Source: Chara braunii (lineage: Eukaryota > Streptophyta > Charophyceae > Charales > Characeae). From it: DNA of 27,613 nt. The stretch spans positions 2,008,854 to 2,036,466 of the forward strand of contig BFEA01000095.1 of the NCBI GenBank assembly GCA_003427395.1, written 5' to 3'. Shown piece by piece: positions 1 through 9,579 of the stretch. Both the position numbers and the translations under genes were made by a program. How positions within the stretch are numbered: position 1 is the first letter of the stretch; each line of letters opens with the position of its first letter. The notes beneath the pieces were generated by a model. It saw only the letters and a list, made by a program, of their open reading frames with translations, made no database searches and was not told the origin of the DNA.

Positions 1-42
1 GTGTGTGTGTAGGTGTGTGTGTGTGTGTGTTTGTGGGGGGGA
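1..42. repeat. GT microsatellite with G-run at left edge
   Basis: Dinucleotide GT repeat with minor interruptions, ending in a run of seven G. Simple sequence only. Reading frames through it give V/C-rich peptides that have no value as gene evidence. Confidence 0.9.
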
Positions 43-59
43 AGCGACCCTCCCACTGC

Positions 60-67
60 GAATCAAT

Positions 68-108
<41 letters not shown>

Positions 109-193
109 CATCAATCAATCAATTGACCAATCAATCAATCAATCAATCAATCAAACAATCAATCAATCAATCAATCAATCAACCAATCAATCA

Positions 194-226
<33 letters not shown>

Positions 227-248
227 CCTATCAATCAATCAATTAATC
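60..248. repeat. AATC tetranucleotide microsatellite
   Basis: About 190 bases of AATC units with scattered substitutions, followed by a T-run. Because the unit is 4 bp, every frame is open and gives NQSI-type repeat peptides, so the long frames here are artefacts of the repeat. Runs of T, G and C follow to about position 345, including the palindrome GGGGGGTACCCCCC at 311-324. Confidence 0.92.
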
Positions 249-398
249 TTTTTTTTTTTTTTAACACCTGGGACAAAAAACAAATTTTAATTTTTTTTTT
301 TTTTGAATGGGGGGGGTACCCCCCGACATCCGCCCCCCCCCCGGGCCCATCCACGCCTCAACAACCCTCCGGAAGGCCATGTACAAAGGGCCCAGAGT

Positions 399-449
399 CC
401 GTACGTACGGCCCGTACTGGAGGATGGGGGCCGGGCCCCGTACGTACGG
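399..449. repeat. Duplicated 12-bp palindrome in a GTAC-rich patch
   Basis: CCGTACGTACGG, a perfect palindrome, occurs at 399-410 and again at 438-449. Further GTAC tetramers lie between 379 and 485. No gene is recognised from 490 to 990: that stretch has mixed composition and short frames without recognisable motifs. Confidence 0.7.
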
Positions 450-999
450 TCGTACAAGAGTGCATACGGCTCGTATTCGTACGACCGTATACACTGATCT
501 CAAGTTCACGAGACATTGCATCACGTTGACATACAACAGCTCCAGTGACATCGCACGTAAAACCGATGCATTGAATCCGATGGACAGTAACGAAGAGACA
601 GAATACTCGGACCTTGAAATCGAGTTACAGATGAAACGTTCGTGAGAGGGTGCAAGTGGTAGTGAGGACTACGAAATTTTCTGGGTTGCAGAATGCAAAA
701 CAAGAACCCCGAAGGAGGTCAGGAGCACTCCGGACCAGTGAGCGCCTTGAGATATCATCATTGAGCTGAAGGGGCCCAGTTTATATTTAGATCAAACAAT
801 TGTTTTATCCGTTTGTCTGACTGCATCTGGTTTCGAAATTGGGTCTGCATTTCAGCAATTCACATGGGCGTGTGTACTAGATGAACTAGGCCCGTTGGTA
901 AGCGTCCAATTTTCGAGCAATCATTGGTGGTATTTTTTCCTTTTCTTATTAGGGCCGTCTGATTCTGTCAAAAAAGAATAAAAAATCTGACGTGTCCAT

Positions 1000-1215
1000 T
1001 CTGTGGCCGTGTGGACAACGCACGTCCACACGGGCACGTGGACATCTGAACTGTGGTGACATGGACAGCTGTGCTGTGACCGCGTGTGGGACATGTGAGC
1101 TGCGACCACGTGGACATATACTGTGGCAGCATAGCCGTGTGATGAGACTGCCACGTGGACATACAAAGGTGGAGATCTGTTTTGGCGGCCACATGGACAA
1201 ACGGTGCGGCCACGC
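1000..1215. repeat. Degenerate minisatellite of about 23 bp containing CACGTGGACA
   Basis: The word TGGACA (or a one-base variant) recurs at 1012, 1039, 1062, 1088, 1111, 1156 and 1194. Weaker matches near 1134 and 1170 fill the gaps, giving a period of about 23-26 bp. The best units read CACGTGGACAT, which contains the E-box/G-box palindrome CACGTG. Frames on both strands are open over this stretch only because of the repeat. I see no gene from 1216 to 1900. Confidence 0.65.
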
Positions 1216-1901
1216 GAAGGTCTGTATGCATTGCGAAATCTCTGTGTCTGCCACCCATCCCCCGAATAGAACGCACCATCTAATTGTGACTGTACCAAAG
1301 CCGAAATCGTTGTTTTGTATTTCAACAGACTCCCGACTTCCCCCGAACACAACGCACCCTCATTTCGGCTGCACTGGACTGGAAAGATAGCTTGTAGACA
1401 TTCAGACTTAGGGTGAGTTATATTCGGGGAAAGACGGCAGTCTATGATACAATACGGTACAAAATCGATAAAATATGCTAGACTAGCAGTGCGAGGAATG
1501 AGCCCTCACAGGGCCCTTGTCAGAAAATGGAACTGTTCTGGGCTGCGGCCACCAGACAGCCTCATGCCCGCCCTAAGTGAAGCCGGGCAAGAATATCCAC
1601 GAGAGCCCTATTTTGGAGATTTCTTCCTTATGTCGGTTATCAGACAGTTGCAGCACCCCAGTTGGTTACAGAGCAACGTGAGCCTCTCCTGGCTCTTTCC
1701 AAACGAAGCAGATTGTGTCGTACAGTTGAGCCCATGGCCCCGGTAGTTGGGCCCTGTGCACACGCGGTGTGAGGCTGGCACATCACACACATGGATAGCA
1801 CGCCAATTGGAATGCGGCAAACACTTGCAGCCTGGAAGGCTGCCTGGACGTGCCCAACTGTAAAGCGACCAGACCGGTAGCAGCAAAGGTGGGCCTGCGC
1901 G

Positions 1902-1989
1902 CAGACACTGGGGCCCGACTGGAAGCTACTGGAAACTCGTCCAGCCAGACACTGGGGCCCGACTGGAAGCTACTGGAAACTCGTCCAGC
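1902..1989. repeat. Exact 44-bp tandem duplication
   Basis: Two adjacent identical 44-base copies (1902-1945 and 1946-1989), beginning CAGACACTGGGGCCC and ending CGTCCAGC. There is no divergence between copies, so the duplication is recent or an assembly effect. No gene is recognised between 1990 and 2990. Confidence 0.93.
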
Positions 1990-2994
1990 CAGGTCCACGC
2001 AGTGAGACAGGGTCGCGCTTTCCATAAAGGAAAATGCCCTGCCCAGACTTCGGATTCTGGCCTTGGTGAGCATTGCAGCCACACTGCTGCGCTCGAGCAG
2101 GAGCAGCAGGATAAGCACTGTGGGCAGGGGGCGCATGGCAGCCATAGCCGGGCTGCTTGGGCGCAGGCAGGCTGGGTGGATAGGATGGGTGCTGGGCGCC
2201 AGACAGTAGCAGCTACCATGGGTACTCTGTTGGTAAGACTAGAGAGCGCCAACATTGGCACACAAATTCATTGTGTTGCTCTTATTTGGATGGTATCTTG
2301 GTGCATTGTGCTCACTACTTGGTACATGACTATCTTCGCTACTTCATGATTTCACAATCTGGATTTCTGTCTATCGCCCTCGCTCACTTTCCTTGCAATT
2401 TGGTACCAGAGCTGGTTCAATATCACCGTTACTCTGCACTGGTGATGTTGTTACTTGGTGCACTGATGAAGCTTCTCCGCAGTAAGGATACATTGGCGCT
2501 GGCTTGATTGGGTGACTCCCGGGTAGGGGGGAGCATCGCTGGAAGGCTGTGGCAAAAGCATGGGAGCTGTGGCAACAGCGGATGTCTGTGGGATGATGAG
2601 AGCATGCACTGCATTGCATTGTGAGTGGTACCGAGGCTATGACTGGTCATCAAAATGCACGTCGGCTCACATCTGTGGCTGGGGGCAGCTATCTTCAGGT
2701 ACATTATCCTCTTACGGAGTCTTACCTTATCTTCCCAGCTCAATCTCTTCTAAGTTCTTAGCGTGAGGAAGTAAGTTCGACTTGAGAGTCTTCTTCTTGG
2801 TCAGGAGTCCTGAGCGCTCTACCTTGAGAGTCGACAATCTTCCTAGTGGCGCATCTGGCAGGAGAGGGAGGTGCCTTTGGAGGGCGCTGGACGAAGATCA
2901 CCATGCCAACCCACGAGAGTAGTGCACGCAGGTCATGTTGCATTTTCCTTCGAGCTCTTTGCTGCGTTGTAGAGGGAGTATGGACTGACCAGTC

Positions 2995-3200
2995 CTATGC
3001 GAGACCGGAACCAGACCGTCTATAAAGAACCTCTGGCGGGATCTGATATCGGGCTGTGATCGTCATCTTGTCTACGACATTAAATAATTCCTCAGTACTT
3101 CTGGCCTTGTCCTTAAATTGCCTCTTGATCAGCCAGATCATCGGATGTAAGGCCCCTTGCACACGAGAGTAAACAAAGGGCAGAACTGGTTATAAGTGGC
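2995..3200 (-). pseudogene. Broken coding fragment, unidentified (possibly gag-like)
   Basis: On the minus strand an open frame runs from about 3200 to a TAG at 2997-2995. It has the composition of real protein: a segment containing HPMIWLIKRQFKDKA, then an acidic/hydrophobic stretch (STEELFNVVDKMTITARYQ) and PPEVLYRR. Downstream the frame shifts; another frame open from 2943 to 2758 is rich in P, R and E. There is no clear start codon. The helical, charged character would suit a retroelement gag relic, but no defining motif is present and I cannot assign a family. The flanks (3200-3600) show nothing else I can support. Confidence 0.35.
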
Positions 3201-3634
3201 TTCCCGGGCAGAGGGGTGGGCCTACATGCGCACCTTTGACATCGTTGCTTGATGATGCAAGACAAGATCGTCAGATGCAGGGGATTTGAAGGGAAGGTTT
3301 CAATTGGTGCGCGAATACAAACACTATTATTTCTGTTTCTGCATTCATTTGTGCACTCGATTTATTGTTATTTTTTACTGGTTATGGCGCATAGACTACT
3401 AACAACTGACAGAGGGCATTAGATAAGAACTGTAGTAGTCTACCATTGCGGCATTGCCTGTTCTGTGTGACACTGGTGTAGGAGAACTGATCGAAGTAGG
3501 AATAGATCATTTCCTTAGTTTGTGTAAATTTTGTTGACACCACTTGATTGGTGGCCTGGTTGACTTGCCGGACACACAAATAATTATGTTATGCCCTGTG
3601 AGAGCACCAGTAAAGACAGTGATTTGCTTAGCTA

Positions 3635-4232
3635 ATGAGCGGTGCAGATAGCGGGGAGGGAGCAACTGACGGTAGGATTCAAACGCGCCGGGACACACAA
3701 AGGATTCCAGTAGTGTTCCAAGTTCTGCTACCAAGGGCCGAGAGAAGGTTTCAGGCCGAACCAAGGGTCCAGCGTTTGCAGACAGCTACGGACGCAGCAG
3801 TAGCTGTGAAACAAGTGTTAGCAGCAGCAATAGCTAGCATCTAGAATTACTCCGCCTACAGCTAGAGAAGCAACTCAGGTAAGCTACCGAAAAAGAAGCC
3901 AAGATTAGAAATAGAAAGGCTCAAATGGAGAGAAGAGAGGATGATACGCGTACATTAGACGGGTTAGATCACTCAGTCCTTAATGACACAGGTAAGGTCA
4001 TCAAGGCGAGCATGATGAGTATGCATGCATATATGGACAGCAATCAAGATGCCATCCAGTCCACCCTTGACAAGATTCTCAGTGTCGTGCAGGGGTAGGG
4101 AAGAGCAGTCCCTTCCACAACACGCAACCCACGTCTCTAGCATCCAATAGCATATTCCTCGCCGCCATTACACACGGCGATGACGGGACCCTTTGTTCTT
4201 CAATTCAGTTTACCACCAAGTGGCGCGTTAGC
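3635..4232 (+). pseudogene. Broken coiled-coil protein fragment (gag-like)
   Basis: Plus-strand frame from ATG at 3635 gives 69 residues ending in an A/V-rich helix. After a frameshift near 3840 a second frame reads ELLRLQLEKQLR, one stop (TAG), then a strongly charged helix (ATEKEAKIRNRKAQMERRE) and a segment ending DKILSVVQG with a stop at about 4096. The K/E/Q heptad character predicts a coiled coil. Such N-terminal coiled coils are common in retrotransposon gag proteins, but no zinc knuckle or capsid motif is visible, so the assignment is tentative. A further open frame runs from 4180 into the LTR copy, which interrupts it. Confidence 0.35.
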
Positions 4233-4244
4233 ATGTGACGCTCA
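4233..4244. repeat. 12-bp direct repeat abutting the left LTR copy (left)
   Basis: ATGTGACGCTCA lies immediately before the first base shared with the right LTR copy. The identical 12-mer lies immediately after the far end of this LTR copy at 6069-6080. The pair looks like a target-site duplication around a solo LTR, although 12 bp is longer than the 4-6 bp usual for Ty3/gypsy elements. Confidence 0.6.
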
Positions 4245-6068
4245 AACCTCATGCCCTGTGCCATTTTCCGGTTGGAGCGTTTTGGTTCGCGGAAAGGCCC
4301 GGGAAGAACAGCAAAGATGGAGTGTCTCAAGGATTTTTGGGAAAATTGAGTGTGGAGACACAGATAGAACTGAGATTCCCCCGTGTTGGTCCGCCTTTCG
4401 TGAGAAGGGATCCGTTGCCGCGCAGGTGGAGGAAAAAGGCGCGCGTGGTGCTCACGACGATGGGAAATTCAATCCAAAAAGTATCGCTGTACTTCCCAGC
4501 GAGCCGTTTGCCTACGTTACGAATAAAAGAGGGAGGGTACCCACGTAGTATCCCATTTTCGGATGAGGTCCCGTCGGCGCTCACTACACAACTCCGAATC
4601 CGACGTGGAGGGCCTTAGTTGAGTGGCTCTCTCCTTGTGTTCGTCCTCACCACGTTGGCGGTAATGGAAGCCCTTGGCTCGGTAACGCTCAGTGCGGCAA
4701 CAGTCGATGCACAGAGTGTTAGGCCAATGAGGCGCACCATCTAGCCTCTGCTTCCTGGAAGCTGGTCGATAAGTTGAGAGAGAGATTTTCGGGCGCACTT
4801 GTTATAGTTGTGGAAAAGGAAATGGATGCTCGGAACGATTAAGACCGAGGTGGGGAGGGGTAAGGGAAAACTCGGGGATAATCGCCTAAGGAAAGCCATA
4901 TCGATCCTTCGGAGCCCAGTCGTAGCCAATTGGAATCGTAGTGTAACAGGAATTTCCTTCTTATACAGCGCGTCTCCTTGGGTAGAGGGGGTGAGGACAA
5001 AATCGATAGGGTATCCCAACGCAAGGATTAAAGCGAGGAGAAGAAGGGCGCAAAGGGTAGCACGAAACGGGACCAAGATTCAGACGATCAAGAAAGAGAA
5101 AAGGCATGCGAGGCAAGGGAGAGACGGAAAACGGTTGCGAAGAAGAGACTGTCGAAGGTAGCGAGGGAAGCGGGGAAGGGGGGGGGGAACTCGCATGCAT
5201 AGCGCCAACTCGAAGGCAAAAAGGGCACCAAAACAGTTAGAGCTCATTCAGATTCCTACGCTAATTCAAAATTGGAAAAACACCTAGGTTACCAGATTGG
5301 ACGTCCGGGACCCCCTTGGCCATCCGGGACTGTCTGATCGGACAACCGGTCGGACGTCCTCCCCGGGCAGTCTGTCCAAGCCCGAANACCAAAAAAAAAA
5401 AAAAAAAAACAAAGATCCTCAGAAAAATCTAAAAAAAAAACTATGTTATACATAAAAATAAACTGAATAACTTTTGCCTTGAGATCATATCAAAATTCGC
5501 TTCCAAATTTAAAATAAAAAATAAAATAAAATAAAAACCCTAATTTTTTCCTTTTTTCGTGCTTTTAATTGCTAAAAATTGAGTTGTCCGGACCCGGACG
5601 TTCGGGACCCCCCTCACTGTCTGCCCAGGACGTCCTGCCATCGGACGACTGGTAGCCTAGAAAAACACCATATCCACGTGTAGAGTGAACGCAGGAAAAA
5701 GTCTTATGCCTATTAAGATTCACTAGAGTTTTCCAAGACAAAGTCGAGAACATTCATGCACAAGAAAGGACACGTCAGGTCCCGCTTATTCTGGAATTCC
5801 TAACTGTCGGACCAAATTCCTAGCGCGCTTGCTAAGGTGTGCATATTTCATATGTATTTCCCGAATTGCAAAAAGATGGAGCTCCAACAAGAGGCCTAAA
5901 ATGACGAAGGTCCTGAGAGGAACGGGCCTTTCCGATCATGAACAATGCACATTAATCCATGGAAGCACGAAAAGGGGCCTCTTCGGCCTGTTTGCAAAAG
6001 AAGAGAGGGGGGGGGGGGGGGGGGGGGGGTTAGAAGATGGCGTTGGTCCGGAAACTAGCGCGTCACAT
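4245..6068 (-). mobile_element. LTR copy (left); solo LTR or 3' LTR of a Ty3/gypsy element
   Basis: Direct repeat of the sequence at 24272-26614, in the same orientation, starting ACCTCAtGCCCTGTGCC and ending GCGTCACA. Over an 82-base stretch near the start I count about 88% identity by eye. Large differences are a 377-bp MITE present only here (5284-5660) and about 869 bp present only in the right copy. The right copy adjoins a primer-binding site and gag, which identifies the repeat as an LTR read on the minus strand. No protein is encoded; the short frames over it are not genes. A run of 23 G (6007-6029) lies near the end. Whether this is the 3' LTR of the element at 18-24 kb or a separate solo LTR is open: the 12-bp flanking repeat favours solo, while a TTAGCA hexamer outside both LTR copies favours a pair. 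Confidence 0.75.
5284..5660. mobile_element. Non-autonomous DNA transposon (MITE) with TIRs and 8-9 bp TSD
   Basis: Begins CTAGGTTACCAG and ends CTGGTAGCCTAG, which are inverted repeats with one mismatch in 12. It is flanked by AAAAACAC(C) at 5276-5284 and 5661-5669. The right LTR copy lacks the insert and shows an occupied/empty comparison at 26187. Inside are GC-rich subterminal regions with several GACGTCC words (palindrome GACGTC) in both arms, surrounding an A/T-rich core with long A runs. There is no coding capacity. A TSD of 8 bp would suit hAT, 9 bp Mutator; the TIR does not decide it. One unresolved base (N) is at 5387. Confidence 0.85.
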
Positions 6069-6080
6069 ATGTGACGCTCA
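6069..6080. repeat. 12-bp direct repeat abutting the left LTR copy (right)
   Basis: Second copy of ATGTGACGCTCA, matching 4233-4244. If the LTR copy and one repeat are removed on paper, the plus-strand frame that enters the LTR at 4180-4244 stays open for roughly 35 further codons after 6080, consistent with insertion into older coding sequence. The stretch 6081-6420 shows no separate gene. Confidence 0.6.
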
Positions 6081-6426
6081 GGGGGTTCCAAAATTATGTG
6101 ATCTCCTGATTGTATGCACGGATGCCAGTTTACATGGCGGAGGGGGAAGAAGGGGGCGAGGGGATGAATAAGGAACCCAGCGTATCAGAATGAACAGAAT
6201 CTCATATTAGCACATGGTAGAGTACCGTCAGATCGAGCCGAAGTCCGTGTTGGCATTAACTTCAATTGCAATGTCCTCGTGAGTCTTCTTGCTACAGATG
6301 CAATTTCGAGCTTTTAGAATCTCTACTATCCAGCCTTGTCATGTGCAACTCCCTGCCTTTTGATTGGCGGAGGTCATCTAGGTGGCATCATTAAGGTGCT
6401 GTCGGATCTTGCTTGCCTCTGCTCAG

Positions 6427-7834
6427 TCACTGAAAATCAGCTCGGTGGTAATCGACGAGGAGAGGGTGGTGGAGTGGTCTAGGCCATTTAGCTGGGAGCG
6501 AAGGGAAGTAGTCGGATGCTTCGTCACCAAGATCAACAAAGTGGACGATCCGGGGCGCTCGAGGAAATTGATGGTTGGGTCGGGAGAGGGAGAGGAGGTA
6601 GTCGGGATACAGGGTAGGGATAGTGCGGAGGATATTATCGCGTAGGGACTCATAGTCCTCTACCGCGGGAAAGGTCCCGGAGACGATGCAATACAACTCC
6701 ATATGGTTGTACTGCCTCCAAGTGACACTAAAAAGAAGGATGTTGAGAGGGAAGGAGGGGGAGCGATGAGGGAAGACTTTGCATAAGAGTCGCACTGCAA
6801 AGTGATGGCAGAAGAGCTGGTATACGCGGTAGGTTAGGGGAATTCAACATGGGGAAGAGGAGAAAAGTAAAGGTAATCAAGAGGGCGGCGGTAGATGGGA
6901 TGAGGACGGAGCGCTCGTGCGGGGAGGAGGACGGGGACGAAGCGCAGAGGGCACGAATGAGGAGGGAGATGGTGAGCGAGAGCGGCGGTGCCGGCAGGAT
7001 GATTTTGCATCATCGTGTCAACTGGCGGCGTCAGAGGAGACTTCGGGGCTCAAAGAAGATGCTCCTCTTGCGGCAGGTGGCGCTCTGGCCGGAGGAGTCT
7101 CCCGATGCTGGGGTGCTGATGCCTCCCCTTCTTCCTTCGTCGTCGACTTGGCCTCCGACTCTTCTTCTGCTGACAGATCCGATATGGTTATGCGACCCGG
7201 GTCATCGTATGATGGCACCTCTCCCTGTGCCCGATCAGCATTCCATAACTCATTTAGATTGGAATTATCCAGCGCAAGCTTGTTCAGGTCCAGATAGCAC
7301 CAAACTGTGGGATCGTAGGCACTTAACTTGACTTAAGTATAGGCCAAAATCTTGCGTGCAATTTACGCAAAAGACAGTTGGCGTCAACGTCCTCTCCAAA
7401 GTGACAGGCTCGGTTTGGTTAGGATCGCTCGGATTCAAGGAGATGATGTTCGTCGGCAGATCATCGACGAGCTGAGACAGGAAAGTGAGGAGCTCGTAGG
7501 CGAGAGTCGCTCTACCTCCTTCGGAAATCTTTCCACAGAGAAGTCCAACCAAGGTGTCACAGGTCTCCATCTCCGTCGGCCACACTTGCGCTAGTAGCAG
7601 CGAGATCTCGTTGTAAATCTCCAACTCCCGATTGCTATAGTATCGTGCCCAATGGGCTCTCACCGTTAGCATACACACGCTGACTGCCGCGAATTGAGTC
7701 CATTTGCAGATGTAAGAAGGATGGAGGGGAGGGATCGTGGCAGGGCGAATCTCCAAGGTTAGAAGGGGATCGGCCCAAGATCGCCAGAGAGTTGGAAGAT
7801 CTGAAGGGAGGGAGAACGTAGAGAAGCGATTCAT
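6427..7834 (-). pseudogene. Frameshifted unidentified protein gene, minus strand
   Basis: Three consecutive minus-strand frames read like one protein. The first (7834-7265, 189 residues) has well-mixed hydrophobic and charged composition, for example EIYNEISLLLAQVWPTEME and RATLAYELLTFLSQLVDDLP, and ends at a stop just before the frame shifts. The second (about 7270-7018) begins LDNSNLNELWNADRAQ and becomes acidic, then P/S/A-rich, like a disordered linker. The third (about 6820-6427) contains WRQYNHMELYCIVSGTF and a hydrophobic C-terminus ending YHRADFQ. I recognise no domain. It lies downstream of an integrase C-terminal fragment and could be an extra retroelement frame, a gag relic of another element or a host gene. 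Stops and frameshifts show it is not functional as it stands. Confidence 0.4.
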
Positions 7835-8316
7835 CTGCGTGAAGGGTAAGGACGAAGAAGGGGAAGGGGATGAACAAGGGGATCAATGCTGCTAGTCCAG
7901 AGAGAGAAAGTATCGATACACTCGGTCCCCACCACCTGTGTGCTTGGTCGGGCTAGTCGCTGCCGCCAATCCACCACCAACGCCTGCCCCCACTCGTAAA
8001 GGCTCATGACCACAGCGTTACGTCGTTGCGAGCTGATAGTGCACAAATCACCTCTGAAGGTGATGATCACCATTATGTCACTCTGATTAGGCCGGGAGAA
8101 TCGTTCGAACGCCGAAGCTTCCACCAAGATGACCATCGCTCCCAAACCCGTTGGAATCGTTACTTCTACAACTGCGTACCAGGTCCGGTGGTTGAACAGC
8201 TGCGCAAACCGGAGGAGATCCGGATTGAGATGAGGATGAGAGACTTGGCGAAACTGCAATGAAGGTCGAGGCCGAGAAAGTTGCGGAGGAAGGGCCGACT
8301 CGATGGCGAAACTCAT
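7831..8316 (-). pseudogene. Unidentified open frame after integrase C-terminus
   Basis: A 161-codon frame on the minus strand overlaps the start of the following fragment by a few bases. It contains TWYAVVEVTIPTGLGAMVIL and RRNAVVMSLYEWGQALVVDW, which are protein-like, but no motif I can name. A plus-strand frame (8026-8262) overlaps it and looks like its shadow. It may be the tail of the coding unit upstream or the head of the unit downstream. Confidence 0.25.
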
Positions 8317-8645
8317 GGCGAAGATGGAGGAGAAGTAGTACTGGACAAAGGGGAGGAAGCAAGGTCCTCTCCTGGGCTGGAGAAAGAAGACTGAGGCGAG
8401 ATAGGGTCCTCCGAGGGTGGGAGAGGGCGAAGGTAGGAAGTATGGCGGACGATAGGAAAAGAGCTATGGCTGGCGCCGGTCTCAGGAGCAATGCGCACAG
8501 TAGTGGCTTCGTTTGGGCTGAGTTCCACGACGCGAAAGCAGCCAGTAAACTTGGGAGCGAGTTTCCGGTCGTGTTTTTGGGCGGCTCCAGTCTTATGCCA
8601 CCCTTTACTTCCTCGATAAGGACGCTTGGCAAGGGGCCGGCCCAC
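8313..8645 (-). pseudogene. Integrase C-terminal segment (GPY/F-like module)
   Basis: Minus-strand frame containing WHKTGAAQKHDRKLAPKFTG, then CFRVVEL and FPIVRHTSYLRPL. This is the order seen in the C-terminal GPY/F module of Ty3/gypsy integrases: K-L-x-P-K-[FY]-x-G-[PC]-[FY] followed by a strand and a terminal H-x-S-x-L-R/P motif. A proline/serine-rich tail follows. The catalytic core that should precede it is not adjacent; the nearest core is 9.8 kb away at 18.4-19.0 kb on the same strand and its own end lacks this module. The frame above it (8846-8646) is closed by a stop and has no integrase features. Confidence 0.6.
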
Positions 8646-9200
8646 TTATTTTACCGGCAGGGACCGCGACCAGGATCTGGGAGTTATGCAGACAAAACGA
8701 CACCACGAGTGTCGGCCGCGGCATCTGAAAAGAACGGAACTACGAGAATTGGACGGGACATCCTCGCCCGGGCAAATACGGGGGTGAGCCGCTGACAGGC
8801 ATGGAAAAACTACCGCAACAGGAGGGTCGCCAAGGGCTAAGGACAAAGGGTACTGCTATGAGGGGCCGGAATTGCACCAAGGGTCGTCAAAAGGCCAGGA
8901 GGGAAAGGGGCGTCGGGCCCTTGACGCAAGACTTCGAGCATCTCAAGCAGCGGCAGCCTCCGAGGTTACCACAGGGGACCAGATTCCAGAAGCACCCAGC
9001 ATTGGAGATGATGGAGATCAGCCTTTTAAGCAGGCCTTGGTGCTAAGGAAAAGACGCTCCTGGCCTAAGGCCCGAAAATGGGCCCTATGACCTAGGGTTT
9101 TGGGGGGTGGGCCGCAGGATTTTTCCCAAGGGTTCAGTACCACCTGTGAGTGGGGACCACCTGAGCCCAAATAGGCCCGGGACAGCCTCGGGAATAGCCT

Positions 9201-9382
9201 CGGTATCGGGGCGCTGCAATGGGCCCACTTCCCGAGCAAAAGGCCCCCATCGTTGGCAACCTTTCGGGAGCCCAATCACGCTCAGGAACAGGTCCGGTAC
9301 CGGGGCGCTGCAACTTGTTGGCAACCTTGGTGCACGTAAGGGCTGGGGCACACTTCGGAAAGGGGCCCGACAAAGTATAAAA
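9201..9382. repeat. Internal direct repeats and a TATAAAA box in a GC-rich stretch
   Basis: CGGTAYCGGGGCGCTGCAA occurs at 9201-9219 and 9295-9313, and GTTGGCAACCTT at 9252-9263 and 9317-9328. TATAAAA follows at 9376-9382 on the plus strand, about 215 bp before the satellite array. The box could be a promoter element of a transposon terminus, but no transcript unit is defined. Nothing gene-like is supported between 8650 and 9590. Confidence 0.35.
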
Positions 9383-9579
9383 GTTGAACCGGGCCTGGGA
9401 CAAGGACCTTTCTCGCACGCACGAGTAGGGGGCGTGCGAAGCCGGAAGGAGCTTCAATACGCACGGAGGAGGACAACGGGGAGGCAACACACACGGGAGG
9501 ACTGCAAGCCGGTAACACGCATGGGAGGAAGTCGCACAGGTAAGCTGGACGAAGGAAGGCGCGTGCGCGCCCGGCAACA

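Noticed and set aside
3-529. Long frames giving NQSI repeat peptides
   Set aside because: Produced by the AATC microsatellite, open in all frames; no protein evidence.
2271-2507. Plus-strand frame with SYLDGILVH, similar to an RT YxDD box
   Set aside because: Second catalytic Asp is Gly and no other RT motif is found upstream or downstream; judged chance.
4808-5161. Basic plus-strand frame of 117 codons in the left LTR
   Set aside because: A/G-rich LTR sequence; the right copy at 25715-25960 changes its length and sequence, so no protein constraint is seen.
6069-6110. Polypurine tract for the left LTR as a 3' LTR
   Set aside because: On the minus strand the bases just upstream of the LTR are not purine-rich, so no PPT could be called.
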